Assembly: GCA_003550305.1 (NCBI GenBank) | Contig: QKYT01000071.1 | Location: 147,649 to 209,838 of the forward strand | From: Glomus cerebriforme | Lineage: Eukaryota > Glomeromycota > Glomeromycetes > Glomerales > Glomeraceae | Length of the DNA: 62,190 nucleotides | Reading direction: 5' to 3' | Part shown: positions 1 to 11,394 of the stretch, one piece after another | How the letters are laid out: each line of letters starts with the position of its first letter | Numbering within the stretch: the stretch's first letter is position 1 | The notes under the pieces: generated by a model | The model's input: the letters and a program-made list of their open reading frames with translations, nothing else | Told to the model about the DNA's origin: nothing | Database searches by the model: none | Position numbers and translations under genes: made by a program

Positions 1-195
1 TTCAGGTAAAGTATGTTTGGAGGTATATCTTGGCATCTATTGGACCTAAAGACATGATTCAACTAATATTGGACTCGTCTTGGTGAGGTGAATCCAATAA
101 GCCTTAATTTGTCAAACTCTGATCACTGGATGCTGGGATAACCATAGTGGTAAATAATTATAACCTCCATCTGTAAGTAATCGGGCAACACTTTC
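1..195. repeat. Right arm of a fold-back element, cut by the window edge
   Basis: Bases about 40-190 read like the right arm of the fold-back element at 1425-1903. Both contain a 'gaatccaat' block, then 'atcactggatg' and a terminal 'cctccatctg' or 'ccaccatctg'. The matching left arm would lie upstream of the window. No coding potential is seen. Confidence 0.55.
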
Positions 196-1424
196 TGACG
201 CGACTGTATGTTAGTGTGATCGGCAATAACTCGTGCCAAATTTATAGTGAACGCCAGAATTATGGAATTAAAAAATTTAATTGATAAATTTTTTTTGTAG
301 ATTGGATTGTTTTGGATGTACTGTATGTACTAATTAAGCAATAATGATACAACAAATACAATAATTTAACAGCAAATTTCAGCTATATGTGGATTATTCA
401 ATAAAATCCAAAACTTTTTTGAGATAAGGTATTTATATAATTTCAGTAATAACCATTATTTTAGCATTGCCTATAATAATATTTTAATTATCGGATTGGT
501 ATATTAGAAAGTAAGATCTCTCAGTCTAACATCTTTCTTTTATACGCAAAGATCAACTCATTAAAATCATGATTGTTCAGAACTGTATAATAAAAATCTA
601 AAATTAAAGTCAAATTATATTATGATATAACAAAGAATATACCAAAATTTCATATAATATAGTTCAGAAAATTATTTTATTTAATTCACCATTATTTACC
701 ATTCTAAATTATTCCTTTTCAATTTCTAAACATTGAACAATTTATACAATTTATTGGAATTTTAAATTTTATAAACATAAAATTTTAACAGTTGAAATCA
801 CCTTTTTTTTGCAAAATTTATGTGATCTGTGCATTTTCAGATTATATAGTATATGGCTAAATATAAGATTTATTTTTTTTTTTACAAAAAAATTTTGTCA
901 CGTTAAAAACGAAGCACAGATGGCGTAACTCATGTGATAAGTTGGCACCCTTTAGGCATGCTTTGAATTACTAACTCCTGCAACTTACATACCAAAAATC
1001 CTAAGGAATGCGATTTCCAACAATCTTTGGTTGTCTACAGTTACTTGTGGTCTATAAACTGGAAATAACCTATTAGTTTACCCTACTGTCATTACTCTTC
1101 AGGTAAAGGTAGAAAATTCTATTCTAATATTGGGTTGGCTCGTAAATATAGAGAATTTTCGGCGCTTCTATCTACCTTAAAATCCAAAAATCATGACATG
1201 CACATAACAACGGACTAATCATTTAATATTGGCGCAGCTTACTCATTCCCTTATTCTGAGTTCAAAGTCTATAAAAAAAAAAAAAAAAAAAATGTAAATA
1301 TAAAAAAAAGTTTTACAATAAATGTTGCAAAACTTACCCATTTCGTTACCTGAACTTGAAATCTATAAAAAACTGTTCTATAATTTCAAATACAACTATA
1401 TAAGATGTCAATTTCTTATTTTAA
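196..1424. other. Gene-free stretch
   Basis: No reading frame or RNA is supported here. The stretch is AT-rich with a run of about 20 A at 1273-1292. A pocket of more balanced composition at 900-1250 may be old repeat, but I could not identify it. Confidence 0.5.
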
Positions 1425-1903
1425 AGATGATGGCCAAAATTATTCGGCCACATGATTATCTCATCATCCAGTGATCCAAATTTGGCAAATAAAGGCTCAT
1501 TAGATGTGTCTCATCAGGACGAGTCGAATGATAGTTAGCATCGATAAATCATGAAATAATTGCCAGAACATCCAGTTTTTCTTAAATTAAAAATTTTGGC
1601 TAGAACACGTTTATGACATTATCTCGCCATCCAGTGATTCAAATTTGTCGAATAAAGACTCATTGGATCCATCTCACTTAGACGAATCAGATGGTACTAG
1701 GATCAATAGATGCGAAGATATATTTAAAAAACATATTTTGGACAGTTTAACAATTATCTCGTAATCTATCAATGCTAGAGACATGAGTTGACCACCATTC
1801 GATTCATATTAATGAGACGAATCCAATGAGACTTTATTCGTAAAATTTGAATCACTGGATGGTGAGATAATCACAAGTGTCCGGATAATTTTGGCCACCA
1901 TCT
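1425..1903. mobile_element. Fold-back (long inverted repeat) MITE-like element
   Basis: The left arm (1425-1530) begins 'agatgatggccaaaattat' and runs through 'catccagtgat'. The right arm (about 1795-1903), read on the other strand, begins 'agatggtggccaaaattat' and passes through the same landmarks in the same order. The arms therefore pair over roughly 100 bases. A third copy of the arm core lies in direct orientation at about 1600-1715. No protein is encoded. I see no clear target duplication, so the family is unassigned. Confidence 0.7.
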
Positions 1904-3421
1904 GTAGAAAGTAACAAAATAATCTGTTTCACATTTTGTGTAGTGAGATTTCATATATTTCTTTTCTAGCAGACACTATACCTTGGTACATTATTCACCT
2001 TCTGATGTATACAGGAGGAAGTACCATTTGGTAGCCCCGTAAGTCATTTGCAATCTTCTACAAATGCATCATCTGATTCTGCTTTCCTTCAATTATGCAA
2101 AAACGCTTTGATAGCATAATTGACATGATTGGTAATTTACGATAACCTTGGATTGCAGGTTTAGTACATAAGGTCAAGCCACGCACTAAATCAGTTTGAG
2201 TAAATTCCTTACTGATATTAAAATAAAATACACTTTCCTGATCTTCAGATTTCAAAGATCATATTATTTAAATGATGCACATGTTATTGAATCTAGTATA
2301 TTAACTTATAAGTCTGGTGTATTATTTTTCCCAAATAAGATGTTTTTAATAAAATTATCGCTTGAAAATGAGTTTTGAAGTCTGTATCTCTTGAACTTTC
2401 CATGCAATTGGTCGTGATTTTGAGTAAGTTGAAAACTAAGAATCTTGTAAACATAGATTATACAATGGCCCTACCAATCATTTTTTTTTTGACTTTACTG
2501 ACGTAACTCATTAAGTCATACAAAGCATGATCTGACGTATTTTAAATGACGTAATGACTTAATACATTTAAAAAGGATATTAAGTTATAATATTGATATC
2601 TCACTCCCGCCCACTATGATTTAAAAAAAAAATCAAAGAGAAGTGGAAAAGTCTCTCTCCATAATTTAATCAGATCTTATGATGTTTTTTCATAGTAATT
2701 TGGTAGAAATTTAGTAGTATCGGTTCAGATTGGAGCCAAACCGAAATAGACCTGAATTATCAATTCATCTTTTCTAAAAAAATGTAAGAAACATTATTAA
2801 TATTCTTTTTAAAATAATAAAAAGAGAAAATCAAAAGCCTTTCCATTTCAGAAAACTTATTAGTTAAATTATTTTCGTCAATTGACGCTGAGAAATACTT
2901 AGTTGAATTGAATTGGCCATAGAATCTCAACATCTTTTTTTGAATTTTTATAACGTAAAGAAAAATTAACAAATTAATAACTTAATTGCTACTAAATCGC
3001 AAAAATTTACTTTAATTGTAACATCCATCATTATTACTAAATCCTTGATGTTCATTCAAGGTTGCTTGTTAAATGTTAATTGTATAAATTTTATCAAATA
3101 AATAAAAAATAAAACGAAATCTGCCAGGAGCCAGAACTGTTGATTACTATTTTTTGGTTAGATTTTTATATGAATTGTGGCATTGGTTTCTCTTTACTCG
3201 TCGAAGAATTCAATACTGTTGTCATAGTAATCGTTTACCTACAGTACAATAAAAATACGCAAAATAAAATGAAAATTATTTTAAAAAACATTTCATAATA
3301 ATTTTTTAATGTTTTATTATTATTTTTTTTAACAACAAGAATTTTTAAGAAAGAAAACTTACCAAACCCCAAGTGATGTCGAACTATCGGCCCATTTCTA
3401 TAACGCACTACAGCTAGGCTC
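1904..3421. other. Gene-free stretch with a small inverted motif
   Basis: Short reading frames here have random-looking translations. A small inverted pair (cattaagtcat near 2496 and atgacttaat near 2557) flanks two TGACGTA-like sites. It may be a worn MITE. Nothing else is supported. Confidence 0.4.
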
Positions 3422-3673
3422 GTCGGCTTGTCGGTGTGACAGGATATTTATGTAATTTTGCTTAAACATATAATTTTGGCCAGAATTAAGGTAAGTTCGG
3501 CCAGAATTACAGCAATAGACTTTCGGCACCAATCAATTTCTTCAGTACAAATAAACAAAAAAATTAAACACGATGTTAAAGTTCATAAATATATAACTAT
3601 GCATCAAACGATTTTTGCGGAATTATACTTAATTTTGGCTAAAATATGACCCGAACCTGACCGACAAGCCGAC
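3422..3673. mobile_element. Short MITE with perfect 14-bp terminal inverted repeats
   Basis: GTCGGCTTGTCGGT at 3422-3435 is matched exactly by its reverse complement at 3660-3673. Further inside, 'aattttggcc' and 'aattttggct' blocks also face each other. The 252-base element is non-coding and GC-richer at its tips than the flanks. No target duplication was obvious, so the superfamily is left open. Confidence 0.65.
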
Positions 3674-4890
3674 AAATGCTGACTGAAATTTGTCAGGTGT
3701 CCCATGACTTTAGGATTTAGTTGTAAGAAGGTTGGCCAACATTATTTATTTATTTAGCAAATCTTCCTGTGTAACATACAGTACAATAAATTACGATTAC
3801 AAATTTTAATTCAAATTTCCTTTAGTTATAATTGAGAAAAATTCCGTATAAGCTTCGATTTATTATATTAATGCGTTACAACTAACCTCGGATTTTAGTG
3901 GCTGTTCTATAAGCTTGATTGTCAATGTATGAAATTATCGTTATAAATTGCGGTAATCGCACTTTTCATTCAGAATATTTAGTTAAAAAACGAGGAGCCT
4001 TAGTCACCTGACCAAACCTAATAAATTAAGATCACATGACACAGACAAGTATAATTCTATATATATGTTTATTCATATGCATTTAATTTTATTTTTTAAT
4101 TGAATACATCATAACCTTCTAAATTCTTGTACTTATGATGTAATAATTGATCACGTGATGACACCGATTAATTTGTGGTCATATATTGACAAATTTCTTT
4201 TTACGAAAAAATACTGAAAGACAAAGAAAAAAAAAATATCTTTAAAAATTCGTAATGCACCATGATTCCGAATGCATGCATTTTTGAGTGGCTTGACAAG
4301 TTAATTAGCTGAGCCATTTCCATGAAAAAAAAATCTATAATCACATGTAATAGTTTAAAAAATTATGATGATCGGCTTATTTAAACACTTTGTACGACTG
4401 TCGTTGCATTTATAACAATAGTTTTGAATCTTAATACCTTTTATGTGCGTATTGTAAGATCGTAAAAAACGCGTATTTAGAAAAAATGACTAAAGTTAGC
4501 AATTATATTTTTAAAATTATAATAGCTGGGAACCAATTGTTAAATTATTCCTATTTTACCCTGATTGTGTTTCCGCACGCAAATTTCACGATATGTTTGT
4601 TAAAAATACCTTAAATTCTTGGTTTAAATTCACGCGCGATACATTAATAAACACAAATGAAATAACTCATTGAATTCGAAAAAAAAATAGAAATAAATAG
4701 ATCCCCAACAAAATTTACTTGTTATTTAACCTTATATGTCAATTAATAAACTGTAAATTTATAAGCATATTAACCATAGTATCGAATTGGTTTCAATTAT
4801 ACGAACTATATGAACATAAAAGGGATTATTTATTTGTTATTATTTGTTACGGGAAGATTACCCGATTTTATAAAAATGGAAATAATAAAA
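3674..4890. other. Intergenic region upstream of FVDAV copy 1
   Basis: No gene is seen. It holds an inverted copy of a motif shared with other family loci (4286-4320), a CACGTG site at 4152-4157, and otherwise AT-rich sequence. Confidence 0.5.
4286..4320 (-). repeat. Dispersed intergenic motif, copy 1
   Basis: On the minus strand this reads GAAATGGCTCAGC, a short spacer, then CTTGTCAAGCCACTC. Matching blocks occur on the plus strand at 23001-23050 and 27371-27420. All three lie upstream of FVDAV family genes. It may be a regulatory element or a remnant of an old repeat carried along by duplication. Confidence 0.5.
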
Positions 4891-4899
4891 GTATATAAG
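4891..4899 (+). promoter_or_regulatory. TATA-like box of FVDAV copy 1
   Basis: GTATATAAG lies about 73 bases upstream of the ATG at 4972, in the expected position for a pol II TATA element with a short leader. The wider sequence is so AT-rich that chance occurrence cannot be excluded. Confidence 0.35.
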
Positions 4900-4971
4900 A
4901 AACGCACGAAGCATTTCTTTGAGAACGAATTTTTCCAATAGATAAATAAATAAAAAAAAAAGTAACGAGAA

Positions 4972-5825
4972 ATGACATCTTATCGAACGGCTATTTATAA
5001 TGATAATATTAATTATGTATCTGAAATATTAGCAAATTTGTTCAACAAATATACGCCTTCTCGTATTATAGAGTGGTGTCAACACAAAAATATTATTGAT
5101 AATGGTGTAACAAAAATTTTAATACCGGAAGATCGTGATTTCCAAAGATTTGTTGATGCAGTAACCAGTCAGGATATTGATCCTACCAAACTTACATTAA
5201 CCGATAATATTCAAATATATCATCTAATTTTTCCTAAAGATTGCACGACGCTTGCAACTTTTATGAAATTTGTTCTTGGATTAACTCATCTTTTATTAGA
5301 CCAACCCAGAAATCTGCATGTTGAAGACATTTTTCCATTTATTGGAATAACATATTTGATATACAATAAAATAGATCATTCATCATTATTAAATTCTAAT
5401 TTTAATAATAAAGCCCTTATTTTACGGGATATTCGTAATTTGTGGAGTATTTTTCTTTTCAGAAAGGCCAATAGTCATACTAATTTGTAAGTATAATGAC
5501 TTTATTTTTGTGTTTTAAATTTTTTATCTTACAAAATTTGTGGTAACTACTTAAATAGAAATGGTGAATGGGATGTTCTAATTCATGAAACTCAGTATCC
5601 AGTTTCTATTGATTCAAGTAGAGTGTGAGTAATTTTTTTCCCATATACTGTACATACGTATATTTTATTTATATAATATGTATAATAATTTGTCTGTTAA
5701 ATTATAGGAATTTGACACCTGCATTTAATCTTATAGACCTTGGTACTTCTCGAACTTCAACTCCTTTATCAATTTACATTCAAAATTCGTTGATTTCAAC
5801 ACTTGATGATGTAATTAATATTTAA
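4972..5825 (+). CDS. FVDAV family protein, copy 1 (three exons, 232 aa, function unknown)
   Basis: I do not recognise this family; the name is a working label from the shared motif FQRFVDAVTS. I place exons at 4972-5486, 5559-5624 and 5708-5825, with GTAAGT and GTGAGT donors and TAG/TATAG acceptors. The joined frame is open and gives 232 residues. Exon 1 carries ILANLFNKYT near residue 20, FQRFVDAVTS near 60, TFMKFVLGLT near 97, PFIGITY near 120 and DIRNLWSIFLFRK near 150. Exon 2 encodes NGEWDVLIHET. Exon 3 ends in STLDDVINI. There is no signal peptide, and no clear membrane segment apart from a moderately hydrophobic FMKFVLGLT region; composition suggests a helical soluble protein. The start is the first ATG and aligns with the MRTAI start of the other copies after three extra residues. 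Confidence 0.8.
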
Positions 5826-6819
5826 TTTATTTCAATTTATTATTTTTTAAACATTGCACAAGAAATTTTATAGAGTTGGGCGAGTGTTGTCATATCACTG
5901 TAAATTATTATGTATCTATTGAACATCATACTTTCTTTATTTTTTGATAATGACGATATTGATAAATAGTTATAAACATTGCTTCGTTTGTTAAATGTCG
6001 GCCCAAATTGTAAAAAATCAATCGATAAATTAGAATATTTTTTATCCCTCTCAAAAAATCGTCCGAACAATAACATTTTTGAATTTATAGATTAAATTCA
6101 AAAATTCAAAAAAAATTCCTTTAATAAATTTTATTTTAATCATCCATGAATCATTGAATCAATCTTATTGAATCTATATAATTACTATTTAACTTTTAAA
6201 ACCTATTTGTAAAAAAAAAAAGATTTGATGCATAGAGAAGATAAATGATGTATGATCGATCATCTTATATACTCATACTCATTGGCTATTGTTTGCAGTT
6301 AAAGGTTCGGTACTCGAATAAAAAAATATAATTATAAATTTATTTTCTCGTCAAAACTTGGGCGATTGTTAAACATTTAAATTTACATTTTTTCAATAAA
6401 GTAAAAACAATATTTCTTTCTTACTTTAGATGTAAAATTTTTTTCTTTATAAAAAAAATTATTATTAAATTTCAAATCGCATTTGAGAAGGTAAATTCAA
6501 GTAGAGCGTAAAGTTTCTTTAAGATGTTTAAAGTGTTTATATTCCATGACCGATCACAATAAAATTTTTATTCTTTATACTTTTTGATAATAAATTTATT
6601 TATAAAAAGATTTGATTTCCATAAATATACATCTTTTTAGATTGGAAATTCTCCATTTTAAACTTTTAATAACTAAACGATTGTAATGATGATGATATTC
6701 ACATATAAATTATCCCCTAATAATAAGAAGTATAATATAAAGTATTAGGAAAAGGTTTTTCGATCTTTTTTCTTATAACATCTGTATTTTAGTATTATAA
6801 ATTGCACTCACGCATTAAA
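5826..6819. other. Gene-free stretch
   Basis: AT-rich sequence between FVDAV copy 1 and the exon-1 relic. The reading frame on the minus strand at 5840-6076 has no family resemblance and I treat it as chance. No repeat was identified. Confidence 0.45.
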
Positions 6820-7005
6820 ATGCGAATATTTATTGATCACGATATATTTGATAACGTATCTACAAACAATATTTATGCAACGAACGTACTTTCAAAATTT
6901 GTTGATGCAGTATTGCAGTTACCAGTTAAATATCGATCCTACCAAACTTACATAAACTGATAATATCCAACTTTCGTTCTTATCTTTTTCAGAAAGGTCT
7001 ACGTA
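6820..7005 (+). pseudogene. Relic of FVDAV exon 1
   Basis: The sequence starts ATGCGAATATTTATTGATCACG, like the MRTAI-DHDN start of other copies. It then shows FVDAV, 'aatatcgatcctacc' (NIDPT), 'actgataatatccaac' (TDNIQ), and jumps directly to 'tttttcagaaag' (FFRK) of the exon end. Several internal deletions and a stop remove most of the exon. It lies 1 kb downstream of copy 1 in the same orientation, so it looks like the remains of a tandem duplicate. No exon 2 or 3 is visible after it. Confidence 0.7.
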
Positions 7006-7089
7006 TTAATTTTTGAATACAATGTCTTATTATTGAGGGTTTGAGTTTACCAAAAAAAAATTATATAGATCTTTCCTTTTTAGATAATT

Positions 7090-7245
7090 TTTGATAATGC
7101 CGGTCGGAATTTTATTACTTATTATAGCAATTGACTGGCATTATCATAATTCCGGCCCTGAAAAAATGCGTACAGCCAATAGTAAATTTTTTTTGGCTGG
7201 ACCTGGCCTCTGTATATATATTTTGGGATCCTGTCCTGACAGTTT
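7090..7245. repeat. Fragment of inverted-repeat elements
   Basis: 'ccggtcggaatttta' near 7100 faces 'ataattccggccc' near 7145. A tip reading 'tatatatattttgggatcct' at about 7215 matches the right terminus of the hAT-like MITE at 17294-17699. I see no partner left tip with certainty, so this is a composite of worn MITE pieces. Confidence 0.4.
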
Positions 7246-8393
7246 CCACTGACTCGCATAAGAAGTTCAATATAAAATACGTGTTAAATTGATTTAACAT
7301 ATTAACAATTTATGCTAAAAATTAGGAAATTCATACAGGGAAAAGTATGTTTATTCATGTTCAAGTTCTAAGCTCTTCACTTCTAGTAAATTTTTTGCGT
7401 ATTCAATTTATTTAATAATTGTAATAATTGTTAAATAATTAAAAAAATAATAAATTTTCTCAATATATTATTTTTTTAATGAATTATCTGGCCGATCAAC
7501 GTTAAATTGTTCAGCAGAAAATAAAGAAAAATCGCAAGATTAATAAAACAGTATATCAAATATAGTTATGTGCTTGCATTTGGCCAGATATAGGTTAACC
7601 TATAACTGTTTCTCTGAATACCACATAGAGGTGATAAGCTTTATTTATTTATCTTTAAAGATCTGGGCTTACGTACTATAAGTATAAAGTGATACCATAG
7701 TATCGTAATGTCTTACATGTTTTATCATTAAACCAACCATTTACTTGCCCCCTTCCTCCTGAGCTTAACTATACTGGATTTAGTCAGGTCAGTCATATTG
7801 TCTATTTCTTTTTAATTAGAATTTTATATTTTGGTCCATGGTTATAGTTTTCGTCATTACCGATTATGTGGGAGATTTACATGAGTATCTTCCATAAAGT
7901 AAGATACACGAATTATGAACACCAATAAACATGTTTCTTTCATTCCATAGACTACTAATTTGGTATTTCTTTTTTATTTAGTCCAAAATATGTTTTTTAT
8001 TATTTAATCTTAATTATTATACTGATTATTCTCATATAGCTGTATATACATATTTGTCCTACATTATCACATGCTAGCAACATAAATGTTGCTAATGCCT
8101 TCAAAGTGTATAAAATATATAAAAACTAAAACTAAATAAAAACCTTCCCATCTCTTTCTTCTTTTTTAATTTTAATCTAAACGTACCCTAAAAAAAAGTG
8201 TGCTTTCTTTACTATAAATCACGCAGTTAGACAAATTTTAACAAAAAACTATATCCTATAGAAAAAGTTAAATTCAGATCAAGGTCTAACACATATATAA
8301 ATAAACCTAACATTAATAACCTACTTAAGTCTAATGACTTCAGTCCATTCAGTTAATTCAGGCCTTTACCAAGATATCCATTAAGCTATCTTA
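7246..8393. other. Gene-free stretch
   Basis: AT-rich with no supported gene. It contains 'ggccagatataggttaacctataac' type palindromic pieces around 7580, probably repeat remnants. Confidence 0.4.
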
Positions 8394-8745
8394 TTTCCCT
8401 CCTTTCTTATTTGAAGATTTCTTATCTTTTTTTGATGACGACAAATTTTTATTTGATTTCTTTTTCTTGTCTAAATCCTTTTTTGAGTTATGATTTCATT
8501 TATATTTACCTGCTTCTTTACTGGTCTTATAATTATCATGAACCCAATTATATTCGATACCTTTGAACACGATTTTTGCTTGTCAGGCTACAATCATGTC
8601 TGCATGTTTTTTGAAAAATCCTACAATTTTTCTTTTGCCTTTGTTATCTTTTAATGACTGAGCTTGATGTAATCTAAAATAATTTCCACTCTTACTTACA
8701 TCCATTTCTGTTAAGTCATCCATTAGATTATGTATTACAGCTTGG
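8394..8745 (-). pseudogene. Decayed lysine-rich C-terminal coding fragment
   Basis: Read on the minus strand, about 115 codons stay in one frame with only two stops. The readable pieces include NYFRLHQAQSLKDNKGKRK and FFKKHADMIVA, followed by a Lys/Ser-rich tail ending KKGGK and a stop. The basic tail and codon bias look genuinely coding. I do not recognise the family; it could be the end of a transposon-encoded or nuclear protein. The 5' part is missing, and the sequence gives way directly to the kinase relic on the opposite strand. Confidence 0.5.
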
Positions 8746-8788
8746 TAGTTTAGTCTCTCTTATCTTATACTTAGAGTCCAATCCCCGC

Positions 8789-9411
8789 TTTGGCATTATT
8801 ATATTTGAAGTATGTAATGGATTACCTCCTTATTATGATATAACTCATGAAGAGTTTTTAGCCATAAGGATCTGCCAGGGTCTTAGACCAAGATTTAATA
8901 TTAAGGTACCTCAAGTAATAGATGACATAGCTAAACAATGCAGAATATTTATTTGAAAAATTTGATAAATGGTGGAGACATAGTAATAGACAAAATAGTG
9001 AAATTCGTAAACAAATTGAAGAGGCAGATGAATTTAATAAAAAACAACCATATCTTACAAAATCATCATTTAATGCTGAACCTTTATATACTACACATCC
9101 TCAAGCCGTTTATACAAGTAGATTATTGAATTTTCCTAATTTACCCAAACCAAAAAATGCAGATGACAAGGAATTATATTCAGGTAATTAATATTTATTG
9201 TGATTTGACTTTATATAATATTTATTAATCTTTTATTCTATAGAATCAATAGAAGCTATTGATTTTACTAAACTTAACATTAATCTCCAAGGTAAAATTA
9301 TTTTATTTTTTATTGTTTTTTTTTTACAGACTAAAATTATACTCGAGTAATAGGAAAATATTTTACTTTTTTTCGTACATAATTATTTTATTTATAGAAT
9401 TGCCAGAATGA
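8789..9411 (+). pseudogene. Relic of a protein-kinase-like gene, C-terminal end (three exons)
   Basis: The frame opens with FGIIIFEVCNGLPPYYD, the kinase subdomain IX region, then HEEFLAIRICQGLRP and VPQVIDDIAKQC. This matches the expanded Rhizophagus tyrosine-kinase-like family. Straight after KQC the reading frame breaks and resumes with a W-rich segment, so the subdomain XI segment that should follow is deleted. The tail contains the family hallmark THPQAVYTSRLL. Exons: 8789-9183, 9244-9291 and 9398-9411, with intact GTAATT and GTAAAA donors. The catalytic lobe is absent. It is a truncated, frameshifted pseudogene; the exact functional parent is not determinable. Confidence 0.75.
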
Positions 9412-11394
9412 TACCCACAGTGAGTTATCATAAGCATTTATAAGGTAAATTTCATCTATTTTTTATGTAGTATTCCTGGAATTAATAGATTGTGTCATGT
9501 GGCCCTCTTGAGTTAGATTTTTTTGTAGTGATTAAATCTCTCTCAATTATGCATGAAAGAATTTTCTTTGACCTAAACCTTTTTATTATTTACAGTATTT
9601 TTGTATTAATTAATCTATATATGTTATGGACTGTTTTTGGTTTTTTTACTTTTAATAAATTATTTTACAATTGTTATTTTCAACTTGAAATGAGTTATTT
9701 AGTTGCTTTGTAAATTCTCGTCAAACTAATTAACTCGGATATTCTACATATTGTTAACATCTGCCTTCAATCTTTTAAAGCTATATTTGGAATCATTCAA
9801 CAAATACAAAAAATAATAACATCATCCCATAAATGAAAAATCTAGCATATATCGATTCTAAAATATTTATGTATAATATTAAAAACATATCTGAAGGGCA
9901 TCCATAGATATATTTGTGCTCTCAAGATTATTTCCATATTCATCAGTAATATTACACACAAGTTATACAGTTTGCTGGAAGACATAGGTTTTGCTGGTGT
10001 TGCGAAATAAGGTAATACTCTAATAATATAGCTTTAAGGCTAAGTTATAAGAATTATCAAGCTTCACTGGGCTCAGTGGCTATATGAGAGTAAATCCAAG
10101 CTACTTATCATTGGGTTAAAGTGATATAGTATCAGTTCATTATAGACCCTATTGTTGGTATTTATATTGAACTGTATCACTTTTCAGTGTATTTCATTAA
10201 CCACCTAGAATTCATTATTGTTCATATGATGATTTCTAATTAATTATTTTTTTTTAGGCTAATATATAATAGTTATTGAATAGGGAGGTAAAATATCAGT
10301 CACCTATAGGGGTTACTGATGTGTAGTCTTCCTATCCAATAATAAAGATTAATAAGCAAGACTATCACATCAATTCATAGAATAATAGTATTTTATTTCT
10401 GGTCAATAAGATCTATTAATTTTTATTGTCATATTGAGTTTGCAATATTTAAAGTGTTTAATGTTTTATATGATGTATTGTAGAAGTTATAGAATAATAA
10501 CAATAACAATTTTCTAATTTCCAGATGGCAATATTACATAATTTACAGTTTTTTAACCTAACTGTCAGGCATCCATGACATGAACTAATGGCATGAACCG
10601 TCTAGCAAATGTAAATACAACTTTTCTCTATGTTTTGTAATGCACAATTAATTTTCTTATCACATGATGTAAACATACGGCATTTTATTGGATTTAATAT
10701 AGATTAATTAATAGATTTAGATAGTAAATAAATAGCTTTAGTAATAAAAGTATTTGGATTGCCAGGNATTAGAAGAATTTGATTATAACTAGGGATGTTT
10801 TAGGCTGCACAATACCACAAAAATGATTTTATTTATAACTAGGAAATTTTGATGTGTGGCAACTTCTTCATCACCATACCACAGTATGCCACCTGAAGTG
10901 GCCATTCAATCCAAGTTAAAGCTAGAAATGTCTAAAGAAAAAAGAAATGGGGTTAGTATCTGTTGTTACTAATGATAACAATCAAGAACAATGTGAGAAA
11001 ATTATCGGAATACTGCAGTATGGCTATCCAATTTGAGTTAAAAAAGAAAAATAGTGGTTGCTAATACTAAACTATACTAAACAGCAAACCTAAAAGAAAG
11101 CATTAATCTTATCAATAAATATTATAATTAAATAATTAAAAAAATAATGTAAAGAAAAAAATTAATCTTACCAATTTAGTGCAGCACGATTATCTACAGC
11201 ACCAAATTCCTTTCAAACTTAAACTGTAAAAAAAAAGAAACCCCAATAATTAAAAACAAGAAAAAAATATAATTAGTAAATTATATCAATTGAAAAAAAT
11301 AAAAGAAGAAAAATAATCTTACCAATTCGACACCTGTCCATTTTGAATTAATTTGTAAAATTATTTAATGTTTCTGTATCTTGAGTAATTATAT
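9412..11394. other. Gene-free stretch with worn repeats
   Basis: No gene supported. A hairpin-prone block at 10294-10320 pairs ATCAGT with ACTGAT around a short loop. Two related segments containing 'cagtatg' and 'tccaa.ttgagttaaa' lie near 10880 and 11020. One ambiguous base is present at 10767. Confidence 0.4.
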
